64,000 bases of DNA from Novosphingobium sp. Leaf2 (GTDB taxonomy: Bacteria > Pseudomonadota > Alphaproteobacteria > Sphingomonadales > Sphingomonadaceae), in the NCBI RefSeq assembly GCF_001421325.1, contig NZ_LMJY01000016.1:307-64306 (forward strand), in the 5' to 3' direction. Each line of letters starts with the position of its first letter. Within the stretch, counting starts at the first letter, position 1. Both the position numbers and the translations under genes were made by a program. The notes under the pieces were generated by a model, which was not told the DNA's origin, made no database searches, and worked only from the letters and a program-made list of their open reading frames with translations. This document shows positions 17,705 to 29,216 of this stretch, one piece after another.

Positions 17705-18429
17705 TGCTGGACTGGCTGCTGCGCCCGCCCCGGCAAGACCCCGCCGTCGAAATCGCCGGACGAACCTTGCCGATCGTGGTGCGGCGACTGGACCGGGCGC
17801 GGCGCATGACCATGCGGCTGGCCCCCGATGGCAGCGAAGTGCGGATCTCGATCCCGCGCTGGACCCGCACGGACGAGGCGCTCAGCTTCGCGCAAAGCCG
17901 GCAAGACTGGCTGGCGCGCCAGCTGGCTGCGCTGCCCGCGCCAACCCCGCTTGGCCCTGGGGCAGTGGTGCATTTTCACGGTGAACCGCTGGTGCTGGCG
18001 CACGATGCCGCCACGCCGCGCAAGCCTGTGGTGTTGGCGGGTGAATTGCGGGTCGGCGGCCCTGCCGCTTCGCTTGCCCCGCGCCTGCTGCGCTGGCTGC
18101 AGGGGGAGGCACGCGCGCACGTCGCGCAGGATCTGGCGCATTACTGCGCCCGTGCAGATCAACCGTGCCCCGCCCTGTCGCTATCCAGCGCGCAGCGGCG
18201 GTGGGGGTCGTGCGCGCAGGACGGCACAATCCGCATCAACTGGCGGCTGATCATGGCGCCGGACGCAGTGCGCCGCTCGGTCGTGGCGCATGAAGTGGCG
18301 CATCTGCTCCACTTCGATCATTCGCCCGCCTTCCACCACTGCCTCAAGACACTGTTCGAAGGCTCTGTCCATGAGGCCAATCGCTGGCTGAAAGCCAATG
18401 GCCGGTCGCTGTATGTGCCGTTCGGGTAG
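17704..18429 (+). CDS. YgjP-like zinc metallopeptidase (DUF45, M48 relative)
   Basis: A 241-residue protein with a zinc-peptidase active site: HEVAH (196-200) with His206 as the probable third ligand, preceded by the family hallmark RWGSC (166-170). YgjP proteins resemble the C-terminal part of WLM/SprT-type proteases, and the substrate is unknown. TGATG joins it to the upstream gene (stop and start share two bases). No signal peptide is visible, so it should be cytoplasmic. Confidence 0.88.
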   Translation: MLDWLLRPPRQDPAVEIAGRTLPIVVRRLDRARRMTMRLAPDGSEVRISIPRWTRTDEALSFAQSRQDWLARQLAALPAPTPLGPGAVVHFHGEPLVLAHDAATPRKPVVLAGELRVGGPAASLAPRLLRWLQGEARAHVAQDLAHYCARADQPCPALSLSSAQRRWGSCAQDGTIRINWRLIMAPDAVRRSVVAHEVAHLLHFDHSPAFHHCLKTLFEGSVHEANRWLKANGRSLYVPFG

Positions 18430-18461
18430 CTTTACGCGGCGATAGCCCCTAGATAACGATC

Positions 18462-18953
18462 ATGTCCCCGTTCAAGCGCTCCGGCTACTGGAAAGACGTC
18501 AGCCCCACCGGCATGGTGGCGGACTTTATCGCGGTCTGGAAGCAGGCTGGGCAGAACCGCTGGCGTATCGCCGCCGTGTCCGGCGCCTGCACATTCGCGG
18601 TGTTCTATCTGATGAGCACGCAGGAGGCGAGCGCACCGCACCCGCCGCCCAAGGTCACCTACATTTCGATCCTCAAGTCGCATCGCAGCGACGCCGAGAT
18701 CGAGGCGGAGAACGTGGCCAACCAGGCAGCGAAAGAATCCAACGCGCGCGAACTGGCCCGGCGCGACAAGAACGTGCGGGACTTGTACAAATCCATCGGT
18801 CGCATGTCCGGTATGGACGTGGACAAGATCGCGCGTGAAGCCGATGCCGAAGACGCCGCCAAGGCGAAGGCGGAGCGTGAGCGCGTCATCGCCACGCTAA
18901 AGCGCGGCGGCATCGCCAACCCTACACTGGCGCCGGATATCGACGGCCAGTGA
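18462..18953 (+). CDS. Uncharacterised membrane-anchored protein
   Basis: A 163-residue protein I do not recognise by function. It has a short basic N-terminus, one hydrophobic segment (about 38-50, [17 protein letters not shown]), a Pro-rich link and then a long, highly charged alpha-helical region rich in Glu, Ala, Lys and Arg, probably coiled coil. A single-pass membrane protein with a soluble helix is the simplest reading. It lies 32 bp after the YgjP gene and 10 bp before ribD, probably co-transcribed with them. Confidence 0.7.
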   Translation: MSPFKRSGYWKDVSPTGMVADFIAVWKQAGQNRWRIAAVSGACTFAVFYLMSTQEASAPHPPPKVTYISILKSHRSDAEIEAENVANQAAKESNARELARRDKNVRDLYKSIGRMSGMDVDKIAREADAEDAAKAKAERERVIATLKRGGIANPTLAPDIDGQ

Positions 18954-18963
18954 GCATTTTTCA

Positions 18964-19932
18964 GTGAGTGCTGACGCGCGCTGGCTGGCAGCGGCAGCTG
19001 CCATTGCCGCCCGCGCGCGCCCGGCCAGTGCCCCCAACCCCGGTGTCGGCGCGATCATCGTCAAGGACAGGCGCGTGGTATCTCGCGGATGGACGCAGGC
19101 TGGAGGCCGTCCGCACGCGGAAGCCGTCGCCCTCGCCGCCGCTGGTGAGCAAGCCGGTGGGGCTACGCTGTATGTAACGCTGGAACCGTGCGCCCACACG
19201 TCCCCGCGCGGCCCGGCCTGCGCCGATCTGGTCGCGGCCTCAGGACTGGCGCAGGTTGTGATCGGCTGCATGGACCCTGATCCGCGCACGGCGGGCGCGG
19301 GGCTGAAAAAGATCAGCGACGCGGGTACCCCGGCTAAGTTCGTGGAGTCGCCCCCCTGCCGCCGGAGCCTGTCAGACTATCTCACGGTCAAACGACAGGG
19401 CCGGCCGGAAGTCGTGCTCAAGCTGGCGCTCTCGCTCGATGGCTGCATCGCGCTGGCAAGCGGCGAAAGCCAGTGGATCACCGGGCCCGAAGCGCGCGCG
19501 CATACCCATGCCATGCGTGCCCGTGCCGATGCGATCGTGGTGGGCGGCACAACCCTGCGCACCGACGCACCCCGGCTCGACGCACGATTGCCCGGTCTTG
19601 AACATCGCAGCCCGCAGCGCTGGGTACTAACGCGCGGCAGCGCTCCCGACGGGTGGCGCGCCCTGCCCTCGCCGCAAGCGGTATCCGGCATGGACGGCGT
19701 GCTGCGTGTGTTCGTGGAAGGGGGCGCAGGGGCCGCCAGCGCGTTCCTCGCCAGCGGCATCGTCGATCGCCTGCTGATCTATCGCGCGCCGATCCTGCTG
19801 GGTGGACGCCAGGGGCTGGGTGACTTCGGGCTTCACGATCTCGCCGGCGCGCACGGTCGCTGGCGACTGACGGAGCGGCGGCAACTTGGCAACGACACCC
19901 TCGAAGCCTACGACGCACGCGATTTTCTATAA
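18964..19932 (+). CDS. ribD: Riboflavin biosynthesis protein RibD (deaminase/reductase)
   Basis: A 322-residue bifunctional enzyme for two early steps of riboflavin synthesis. The N-terminal deaminase has the zinc motif HAEAVAL and PCAHTSPRGPAC (about 46-75). The C-terminal reductase region begins near VVLKLALSLDGCIA (about 155). The start codon is GTG; no ATG suits. The C-terminal domain is slightly shorter than usual but ends in typical APILLGG and LGDF motifs. ribE follows 13 bp later. Confidence 0.93.
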   Translation: MSADARWLAAAAAIAARARPASAPNPGVGAIIVKDRRVVSRGWTQAGGRPHAEAVALAAAGEQAGGATLYVTLEPCAHTSPRGPACADLVAASGLAQVVIGCMDPDPRTAGAGLKKISDAGTPAKFVESPPCRRSLSDYLTVKRQGRPEVVLKLALSLDGCIALASGESQWITGPEARAHTHAMRARADAIVVGGTTLRTDAPRLDARLPGLEHRSPQRWVLTRGSAPDGWRALPSPQAVSGMDGVLRVFVEGGAGAASAFLASGIVDRLLIYRAPILLGGRQGLGDFGLHDLAGAHGRWRLTERRQLGNDTLEAYDARDFL

Positions 19933-19945
19933 GGGCCTGGCTTTC

Positions 19946-20563
19946 ATGTTCACCGGCATCGTCACCGCTATCGGCACAATACGCGAAGCGACGCGGCGCG
20001 GAGACTTGCGCGCCATGATCGCTTGTCCGTTCGACCCGGCAGGCATGGCGATCGGCGCTTCCATAGCCTGTTCGGGCGTGTGCCTGACCGTGGTGGACAA
20101 GGGCGGCGTTGCCGGCGACGCCTGGTTTGCGGTCGATATTTCCGGCGAATCGGTGGCCCGAACCGTTCCCGGACGGTGGGAGGTGGGCCAGCGGCTTAAC
20201 CTGGAGCCGGCCTTGAAGCTGGGCGATGAACTGGGCGGACACATCGTTACAGGGCACGTCGATGGCGTGGGTACAATCGTCAGCATCGCGGCGGTAGGCG
20301 ATTCGCACCGGACCGTCATCGCCGCCCCGCACGAACTTGCGCCCTACCTTGCGCCCAAGGGATCCATCACTGTGGATGGCATTTCATTGACAGTGAACAA
20401 GGTCATGGACGAGGCGGATGGCAGCTGCCGTTTCACGCTCAACATCATTCCCCACACCGCCGAAGTCACGACATTCGGAGGGCTGCGCGAAGGTGACCAG
20501 GTGAACCTGGAGATCGACGTCTTGGCCCGCTACCTGCAGCGCATGCAGTCCCTGCGCGGCTGA
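19946..20563 (+). CDS. ribE: Riboflavin synthase alpha chain
   Basis: A 205-residue riboflavin synthase that converts two 6,7-dimethyl-8-ribityllumazine molecules to riboflavin. The protein has the tandem lumazine-binding repeat: MFTGIVTAIG opens the first half and GHVDGVGTI the second (about 95). The ATG at 19946, 13 bp after the ribD stop, matches the invariant MFTGI start. It is the second gene of the ribD-ribE pair; ribBA and ribH are not in the window. Confidence 0.95.
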   Translation: MFTGIVTAIGTIREATRRGDLRAMIACPFDPAGMAIGASIACSGVCLTVVDKGGVAGDAWFAVDISGESVARTVPGRWEVGQRLNLEPALKLGDELGGHIVTGHVDGVGTIVSIAAVGDSHRTVIAAPHELAPYLAPKGSITVDGISLTVNKVMDEADGSCRFTLNIIPHTAEVTTFGGLREGDQVNLEIDVLARYLQRMQSLRG

Positions 20564-20588
20564 ACCCTGCCGCCGCCAAGCACGCCGC

Positions 20589-20969
20589 TCAATGCCGGCG
20601 CGGCTTCTTGCCTTTCAACGTGGCGAGCGACAACCGGCTGGCGAAATAATCGGCGCCATCGCGGTTGAAGGCATAGATCTTGGTGAAGGGCACGCGGTAC
20701 TCCGCCGTGCCGTCCGTCAGGATTACGTCATTGCCCGCCAAACGCGAGACGGTGCCGACCGGCTGGCCGTTATCGTCCACGATCGGCAGGCCCTGCGTCA
20801 ACTCCACTCGGTTGACGTTTCGCACGGTGACGACGTCCGGGTCGGCCAGCGCTTTCTCTCCCGCTGCCGATCCGGCGGAAACCGGGGCTGCCGGCGTCTG
20901 CTGCGCCGAAAGTGATCCTGCCCCGCCGAGCGTGACGGCTGCGGCCATAAGAAGCGTCGTGTATTTCAT
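20589..20969 (-). CDS. Secreted PRC-barrel-like protein, function unknown
   Basis: A 126-residue protein with a signal peptide (cleavage near SLSAQQ) and a later block resembling a PRC-barrel: VVDDNGQPVGTVSRL (about 71-85) and NDVILTDG. The C-terminus is basic (KGKKPRRH). I do not know its role; the PRC-like block may mediate binding. A GGAAG ribosome site precedes the ATG at 20969. It converges on ribE with 25 bp between stops. Confidence 0.7.
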   Translation of the reverse strand: MKYTTLLMAAAVTLGGAGSLSAQQTPAAPVSAGSAAGEKALADPDVVTVRNVNRVELTQGLPIVDDNGQPVGTVSRLAGNDVILTDGTAEYRVPFTKIYAFNRDGADYFASRLSLATLKGKKPRRH

Positions 20970-21121
20970 GTGGCGTTCTTCCGGACAATGCGAACGGGCT
21001 ATTCGGGACGCAGCGTAGATGGGGGCGGTGCCGGCCCCTGCCAAGCCCGCACACCCCCACAATCGACGAAAGGGCGTGGCAGGCATGGTCGATACATCGC
21101 AATCCCGAGACGTATCGATCC

Positions 21122-21382
21122 TCAGGCCGGAGTCTCAATCAGTTCCGCGATCTCGAACGCAAAGCTGGCCCAGCCCCGCATCCGCGCGGCATCGCCCAAC
21201 GGCGCACGCTTCTTCCGGGCTTCGGCCAGTGAGCGGGAATGCCCCCAAAACACCTCGGTCTTGCCGTCCGCAAGCGTGGCCACCACCCGCCAGTAGTGGG
21301 TGAAGGTATCTGCCGTAGGGCCGATGGTCTTGACGTAGCCGTCGGGCATCGTCGCCGTAAGGTAACGTTTGCGGCGCGCCAT
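21122..21382 (-). CDS. Small uncharacterised protein
   Basis: An 86-residue protein without recognised motifs. It has a basic start (MARRKRYL), a WRVV and EVFWGHS stretch and a helical C-terminus that ends in an acidic-hydrophobic segment. It may be cytoplasmic, since there is no signal or membrane segment. It lies 7 bp after the TetR gene on the same strand, suggesting co-transcription. Length and placement support it being real, but only moderately. Confidence 0.6.
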   Translation of the reverse strand: MARRKRYLTATMPDGYVKTIGPTADTFTHYWRVVATLADGKTEVFWGHSRSLAEARKKRAPLGDAARMRGWASFAFEIAELIETPA

Positions 21383-21389
21383 GCGAGAA

Positions 21390-22037
21390 TCAGCGCGCCA
21401 GAATGCCGGCCATGATGATATCGAGCGTGTGTTCGCGATACCGGTCGCGTAGTTCCTCGGTCAGCGTATCCTGATCGAAGCAGTGCTTGAGCACGAGACG
21501 CGCGGAAAAGAACCGGTCCACCGCGCCCGTCACGGTGAAATAGAACATCTGCGGATCGATTTCACGGAACACGCCCGCCCGCACCCCTTCCCCGATCAAC
21601 TGCTCATACGCACGATAGATCGGCGACAAGTAACAATCGGCGATGCGCCGCGCTTCGGCATCGTCGCTTTCGCGCACCATGCGCATCGTCAGCCGATTGA
21701 GATACGGCACTGCGTAAAAGGTATCGACGACCTTCCACAAATGCCGCCGCAACTTTGCTTCCGGCTCCCACCCGTCTTTGGCGACCAGCGCGCCCACGCT
21801 GCTGACGATGGACTGCCAGTCCCGGTCCAGCAGCGCTTTGAGCAGACCCGCCTTGTTGCCGAAGTAGTATTTCACCAGCGCCGAGTTCAGGCCGGACCGC
21901 AGCGACAGTTCGGACAGAGAAATGTCGATCACGTCGCCCTCGCGCATTATCGCGCTGGCATTATCCAACAGGATCGCGCGGGCGGCCGGCGGGGCCGGGA
22001 CGGCGGCTACGGTGGCGGGCTTGAGTCGCTCTTTCAT
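21390..22037 (-). CDS. TetR-family transcriptional regulator
   Basis: A 215-residue regulator. The N-terminal helix-turn-helix includes ISLSELSLRSGLNSALVKYYFGNKAGLLKALLDRD (residues about 42-76), typical of TetR. The C-terminal domain resembles TetR families such as the C-terminal of YfiR-like regulators and probably binds an acyl or aromatic ligand. The ATG at 22037 was preferred to 22079, which would overlap the SDR gene. Adjacent to an SDR dehydrogenase on the same strand, it may control that gene or fatty acid/aromatic catabolism; target unknown. Confidence 0.88.
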   Translation of the reverse strand: MKERLKPATVAAVPAPPAARAILLDNASAIMREGDVIDISLSELSLRSGLNSALVKYYFGNKAGLLKALLDRDWQSIVSSVGALVAKDGWEPEAKLRRHLWKVVDTFYAVPYLNRLTMRMVRESDDAEARRIADCYLSPIYRAYEQLIGEGVRAGVFREIDPQMFYFTVTGAVDRFFSARLVLKHCFDQDTLTEELRDRYREHTLDIIMAGILAR

Positions 22038-22047
22038 CGTTCGGCCG

Positions 22048-22833
22048 TCATTTCGGACCCATGCGGATCGCGCCGTCAAGCCGGACCGCTTCCCCGTTCA
22101 TATAGTCATGCTCGATCAGGAACAGCGCGAGCGTTGCATACTCGTCGGCTTTGCCCAGGCGCTTGGGAAACGGCACGACCGCCGCCAGCGCGTCCTGCAC
22201 GTTCTGCGGCATGCCAGCCATCATCGGGGTTTCGAAGATGCCCGGCAGGATCGTGTTGACGCGAATGCCGTCGCTCATCAGGTCGCGCGCGATCGGCAGC
22301 GTCATCGCCAGCACCCCGCCCTTGGAGGCCGCATAGGCCGCCTGGCCGATCTGCCCATCCTGCGCGGCAACGCTGGCGGTGTTGACGATCACCCCGCGCG
22401 CGCCGTCCGCGTCAAGCGCTTCAGTCGTCGCCATGCCGGCTGCCGCTTTGCTGATGCACCGGAAAGTGCCGACCAGATTGATCGCAATCGCCTTTTCGAA
22501 CAGCGCCATATCGTGTGCACGCGTGGCGCCGGTTTCCCGGTCCCGCCCCACGGTGCGCGCGGCGGGCGCGATGCCGGCGCAATTGACCAGCACCCGCTCC
22601 TGCCCGTTCGCTGCCCGCGCCCTGGCAAAGCCGGACACCACGCTGTCTTCGTCTGTCACGTCCACTTCGCAGAACGTGGCCCCGATCTCGCCCGCCAGGG
22701 CCTCGCCGGCCTCCAGGCTGCGATCGAAGATGGCCACCTTGACGCCCCTGCCCGCCAGCGCCCGCGCGGTGGCCGCACCCAGGCCCGAGGCCCCGCCGGT
22801 GACGATGGCAGCGATTGTGTTGTCCAGCTTCAT
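22048..22833 (-). CDS. Short-chain dehydrogenase/reductase
   Basis: A 261-residue classical SDR. The NAD-binding glycine motif is TGGASGLG (about 12-19), followed by NCAGIAP, NTASVAA and the catalytic YAASK. The C-terminal NTILPGIFETPMM is typical of the 3-hydroxyacyl-CoA/2-methyl-3-hydroxybutyryl-CoA dehydrogenase (HSD17B10-like) group, so oxidation of a hydroxyacyl-CoA is likely. The ATG at 22833 has AAGGAC about 9 bases upstream. TetR gene follows 10 bp later. Substrate is inferred from family only. Confidence 0.88.
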   Translation of the reverse strand: MKLDNTIAAIVTGGASGLGAATARALAGRGVKVAIFDRSLEAGEALAGEIGATFCEVDVTDEDSVVSGFARARAANGQERVLVNCAGIAPAARTVGRDRETGATRAHDMALFEKAIAINLVGTFRCISKAAAGMATTEALDADGARGVIVNTASVAAQDGQIGQAAYAASKGGVLAMTLPIARDLMSDGIRVNTILPGIFETPMMAGMPQNVQDALAAVVPFPKRLGKADEYATLALFLIEHDYMNGEAVRLDGAIRMGPK

Positions 22834-23292
22834 GTGCGGGTCCTTGTTAGATCCTGAAACTTTTCTTCTGTGGACCTTGCGGTGGCAAGAACACAGCCCG
22901 TTTAAGCAAGCGGTTAAGGCGGGCATCGAACGCCGTCAATGGCGCACTGGAAGCTATAGCAGGATGTAACAAACTGTCTCAAATGGTTCACTTTGCGAAA
23001 GAATGACTATGCCGAATGATCGTTGTGCAACACTTGCTTCATTTCGGCTCCGAGCCCGAAAAGCGCGCAGGTTCAATGCCTCGCGCCGACACCGCAACCG
23101 GGCTGTTGCGACATTGCAACAACGTAGCGTCTATTTTGCGCAACATGGCAAATTGCATTGAAAGCGGCCGCAGGTGGCGCAACAACCATCGCATGGCGTC
23201 GTGGCGTGAAAGCGTGCGGGGGCCGGCAACGGGTCACTTACAGGGTTTGGTCACGCTCCCTGTAAGCGAACGAAGCAACAAGGGACACAAAA
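22834..23292. other. 459-bp intergenic region between divergent SDR and TonB genes
   Basis: No coding region was found. It holds the promoters of the minus-strand SDR-TetR operon and the plus-strand TonB receptor. No promoter could be assigned with confidence. A 9-bp inverted repeat near its right end is listed separately. AAGGGA lies just before the TonB GTG. Confidence 0.6.
23237..23266. repeat. 9-bp inverted repeat in the TonB receptor leader
   Basis: CTTACAGGG (23237-23245) and CCCTGTAAG (23258-23266) are perfectly complementary, with a 12-base loop. It ends 26 bases before the GTG start of the TonB-dependent receptor. It could be a leader stem-loop or a dyad operator; the sequence does not separate these. 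Confidence 0.6.
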
Positions 23293-26286
23293 GTGAAATC
23301 AACCATCCAGAAGGCCGCGCTGTGCGGTGCGACCAGCCTGTCTGTCGCCCTGCTGTGCGGCACTGCCTATGCACAAGATGCCACCCCCCAGGCGGCAGAT
23401 ACTGCCGACGACGCCAACACTATCGTCGTAACCGGCTCGCTGCTGCGCGCACCGGTCCTGACCTCGCCCGTCACCTCGATCTCCACCGACAACCTTGACC
23501 AGCGCGGCATCAGCACCACGCAGGAAGGCATTCAGCGTCTTTCGGCCAATAACGGTCCGGCGCTGACCAACTCCTTCTCCGCCAACGGCGCTTTCGCCGC
23601 TGGTGCCTCGGCCGTGTCGCTGCGCGGCCTGACCACGAACTCCACCCTGACGCTGTTCGACGGTATGCGCGCTGCGTTCTACCCGCTGGCAGACGATGGC
23701 ACGCGCAACTTCGTCGACCTTAACACGATCCCCGATGATATCGTGGAATCGGTTGAGGTTCTGCGTGACGGCGCATCGGCAACCTACGGTGCCGACGCTA
23801 TCGCCGGTGTTGTGAACATCATCACCAAGAAGCAGATCCAGGGCATCTCGGGCCGCGCGGAAGCCGGCATTTCCGATCGCGGCGATGCCGCCACCCAGCG
23901 CCTCTCGCTGACCGCGGGCTTCGGCGATCTGGAAACCAACGGCCTGAACGCATACGTCAGCGGCTTCTATTATCATCAGGACCCGCTGTACAACCGCCAG
24001 CGTCCGTATCCGTACAACTCGGATGATTACCGCCAGATCTGCAATGATGGCACCTGCGGCGTGAACGGCGTGGTCAACGGCGTACAGACCGACGGCTACA
24101 CCGGCGGTTTCGGTGCTGCCACCCCGTTCGCCGTGCGTCCGCGCAATCCGCTGACCGGCGGCGCGATCCCAGGCGTTTCCTCGCGCTACACCTACCTGAA
24201 CGGCTGTCAGGGTCTGCCGACCTATACGCCCACCGCTGCAGAGCTGGCCCTTGGCGCCAACGCATCGGCCCCTGCGTCAGGTCCGGTCTGCCAGGAAGAC
24301 GTCACCAACCTGTATGGCGTCATCAACCCCGAGATCGAGCGCTATGGTCTGTCGGCACGCATGACTGCGCGTGTCAACGATGACACTGAAGCCTATGCGT
24401 CGTTCAACTTCACGCAGGCGACCACGCAGTATTCGGGTCTACCCGCAACGATCCGTGCCAATGCTCCGGCACCGTTCTACTATCCGCGTTACAGCACCTC
24501 GGCGAACGTTGCCGCTTATGGCAACAACACCGTTCTGCAACTGCCCGTCTATGTCTGCGCACGCAGCACGATCGGTGCCTGCACTGCGGCTAACGGCACG
24601 CTGAACCCCAACAACCCGTACGCTGCCCAGGGTCAGACTGCGGCGATCATCGGTCGTCTTCCCGATCTGCAGGAATACGACCAGAGCCGTACCCGTGCCT
24701 TCCGCGGCGCAATCGGTATCAAGGGCAAGATCAGCGACGACTGGAACTACACCGTCAACGCCACGGCGATGCACATGGACCTGCAGCGTCGCAGCAACGG
24801 CTATGTGTACATCCAGCACCTGCTGGACGTGATCAAGGACGGCAGCTACAACTTCCGTAATCCTTCGGCGAACACCCAGGAAACCCTGGACTATCTGGCG
24901 CCCGAGGCCCGCGCTACGTCGACGTCCGATCTGGCCCAGATCGACGCCAACGTGTCGGGCAAGCTGGCCGACCTTCCCGGTGGTCCGCTGCAGGTCGCAG
25001 TTGGCGTATCCTACCGCTACGAAGCCGTCGATTCGCCGAGCCTCAACTCAGACTTCAATGGTCCGACCCAGCGCTACTTCCGCCTCAACGGTTTCGCTCT
25101 GAAGGGCAGCCGCTCGGTCTATTCGGCTTACGCCGAAGTGAACGCGCCGATCGTCGACCAGCTGACGGTCAACGCTTCGGGCCGGTATGACCGTTACCCG
25201 AACGGGATCGACAACTTCTCGCCCAAGATCGGCGCCATCCTGCGTCCGCTGTCCGACGACCGGGTCATCGTTCGCGGCACCTACTCGCGCGGTTTCCGCA
25301 TCCCCAGCTTCGGTGAAGCGAACGCAACGTTCCCGACCACCGGTTACGTGACGGCGAACGCAGCAACATACACGGACAGTTTCCTTGCGCAGTATGGCTG
25401 CTCCAAGGCGACTTTCACCAGCTGCCCGACGTACCTCACCAGCGCCACCTATGGTGCGACCTCGGTGTCCAACCCCAACCTGAAGCCGGAAAAGTCGCGC
25501 AGCTTCACCGCAGGTATCGAACTGCGTCCGATGCGCGGCGTCAAGCTGTCGGCTGACTACTACAACATCCGCAAGACCAACGTGATCACCACCGCGAACA
25601 ACGCTCCGGCAATCGCGGCGTACTACTCGGGTCAGGCAATCCCGGCCGGGTATCAGGTCATCGCGGACGCTCCGGACGTGAACAACGAAAACGCTACCCC
25701 GCGTATCGCTTTCGTGCAGTCGGCTTTCATCAACGCCAACACGATGAAGACGGATGGTTTCGACTTCAGCGCCGAACTGAACCTGCCGATCACCGACAAC
25801 CTGTCGCTGACCACGATGGCTGACGCCACGTACATTCGTAAGCTGGAAACCGTATTCCCTGACGGTACGGTGGAGCGTTACGACGGCACGCTGGGTAACT
25901 TCAACCTGACGGCCGGCAGCGGCACGCCCAAGTGGAAGGGCACTTGGACGACGGCTCTTGCCTATCGCCAGTTCACCCTGGCAGGCACGCTGAACTTCTT
26001 CGACGGGTACGACCTGTCGGCGATGGATCAGGGCACTGGCTACAAGGATTGCGGTCTTGACGACGGCAGCCTGCCTTGCCGGGTCAAGAGCTACATCACC
26101 TTCGATCTCAACCTGCAGGTCAAGATCAACGACAAGTTCACGTTCTACTTCACTGGCCAGAACGTTTTCGATCGCCTGCCTCCGATCGACACCGTCACCT
26201 ACGGTGCCCACGCCTACAACCCGATCCAGGGCGGCGAAGGCATCCTGGGCCGTTACTTCAAGGCGGGCGTAAAGTTCGGCTTCTAA
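23293..26286 (+). CDS. TonB-dependent receptor
   Basis: A 997-residue outer-membrane receptor. A signal peptide ends near AYAQD; a TonB-box-like NTIVVTGS follows, then the plug (about 50-180) with SVEVLRDGASATYGADAIAGVVN, and a 22-strand beta-barrel to the C-terminal Phe. The closest family types are sphingomonad receptors for nutrients such as glycans or siderophores; the ligand cannot be deduced. The start is GTG with AAGGGA about 11 bases upstream. Codon use favours CGT, GGT and AAC over neighbours, which suggests high expression. A strong terminator follows. Confidence 0.93.
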   Translation: MKSTIQKAALCGATSLSVALLCGTAYAQDATPQAADTADDANTIVVTGSLLRAPVLTSPVTSISTDNLDQRGISTTQEGIQRLSANNGPALTNSFSANGAFAAGASAVSLRGLTTNSTLTLFDGMRAAFYPLADDGTRNFVDLNTIPDDIVESVEVLRDGASATYGADAIAGVVNIITKKQIQGISGRAEAGISDRGDAATQRLSLTAGFGDLETNGLNAYVSGFYYHQDPLYNRQRPYPYNSDDYRQICNDGTCGVNGVVNGVQTDGYTGGFGAATPFAVRPRNPLTGGAIPGVSSRYTYLNGCQGLPTYTPTAAELALGANASAPASGPVCQEDVTNLYGVINPEIERYGLSARMTARVNDDTEAYASFNFTQATTQYSGLPATIRANAPAPFYYPRYSTSANVAAYGNNTVLQLPVYVCARSTIGACTAANGTLNPNNPYAAQGQTAAIIGRLPDLQEYDQSRTRAFRGAIGIKGKISDDWNYTVNATAMHMDLQRRSNGYVYIQHLLDVIKDGSYNFRNPSANTQETLDYLAPEARATSTSDLAQIDANVSGKLADLPGGPLQVAVGVSYRYEAVDSPSLNSDFNGPTQRYFRLNGFALKGSRSVYSAYAEVNAPIVDQLTVNASGRYDRYPNGIDNFSPKIGAILRPLSDDRVIVRGTYSRGFRIPSFGEANATFPTTGYVTANAATYTDSFLAQYGCSKATFTSCPTYLTSATYGATSVSNPNLKPEKSRSFTAGIELRPMRGVKLSADYYNIRKTNVITTANNAPAIAAYYSGQAIPAGYQVIADAPDVNNENATPRIAFVQSAFINANTMKTDGFDFSAELNLPITDNLSLTTMADATYIRKLETVFPDGTVERYDGTLGNFNLTAGSGTPKWKGTWTTALAYRQFTLAGTLNFFDGYDLSAMDQGTGYKDCGLDDGSLPCRVKSYITFDLNLQVKINDKFTFYFTGQNVFDRLPPIDTVTYGAHAYNPIQGGEGILGRYFKAGVKFGF

Positions 26287-26309
26287 GCTGATCCGGCTCA
26301 CCTGAACTG

Positions 26310-26345
26310 AAAGGGCGGTCTCCTTGGGGAGGCCGCCCTTTTCGT
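26310..26345 (+). terminator. Intrinsic terminator of the TonB receptor gene
   Basis: Arms AAAGGGCGG and CCGCCCTTT (26310-26318 and 26333-26341) are extended by a CTCC/GGAG inner pairing and followed by T residues. It lies 23 bases after the receptor stop. Confidence 0.9.
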
Positions 26346-26358
26346 ATGAGTCCTATGG

Positions 26359-26392
26359 AAAAGGCCGGCAGGATCGCTCCCACCGGCCTTTT
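26359..26392 (-). terminator. Intrinsic terminator of clpB
   Basis: AAAAGGCCGG (26359-26368) pairs perfectly with CCGGCCTTTT (26383-26392), loop 14 bases. On the minus strand it lies 15 bases after the clpB stop and ends in TTTT; it may also act on plus-strand transcripts. Confidence 0.88.
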
Positions 26393-26407
26393 CACATTAT
26401 CGCGCGT

Positions 26408-28987
<2,580 letters not shown>

Positions 28988-29014
28988 CGGTAGTCGTGCC
29001 TCCTGATCCCGTCG

Positions 29015-29042
29015 ATATGGTGTTGCACATTTACAACACAAG
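29015..29042 (-). promoter_or_regulatory. Candidate sigma-32 promoter of clpB
   Basis: On the minus strand CTTGTG (plus 29037-29042) is followed after 14 bases by CACCATAT (plus 29015-29022). This matches the sigma-32 pattern CTTGAA-N13/15-CCCCATNT at all but three positions, upstream of the clpB ribosome site. The spacer forms part of an inverted repeat GTGTTG-N8-CAACAC. Confidence 0.7.
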
Positions 29043-29216
29043 TGGCTTTCGCAAAATTGTTGCTCTGAGCAGTCCGGCCCATGCCGGCAGCAGGAAAGAT
29101 GGGACCGCGAAGGCGAATTGCCAGAGCGCGCAGCGCACGCAAATGTATGGTGTAAAGCGCCTGCCCGAACGTGCTTTGCCGCTGGCAACCACCGCGCAAG
29201 CTGCTACCGTCCGTGT

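Noticed and set aside
22902..22917. Two TTAA boxes resembling a CtrA site
   Set aside because: The spacing is 8 bases rather than the 7 needed for the CtrA pattern, and one chance occurrence in an AT-richer spacer is expected.
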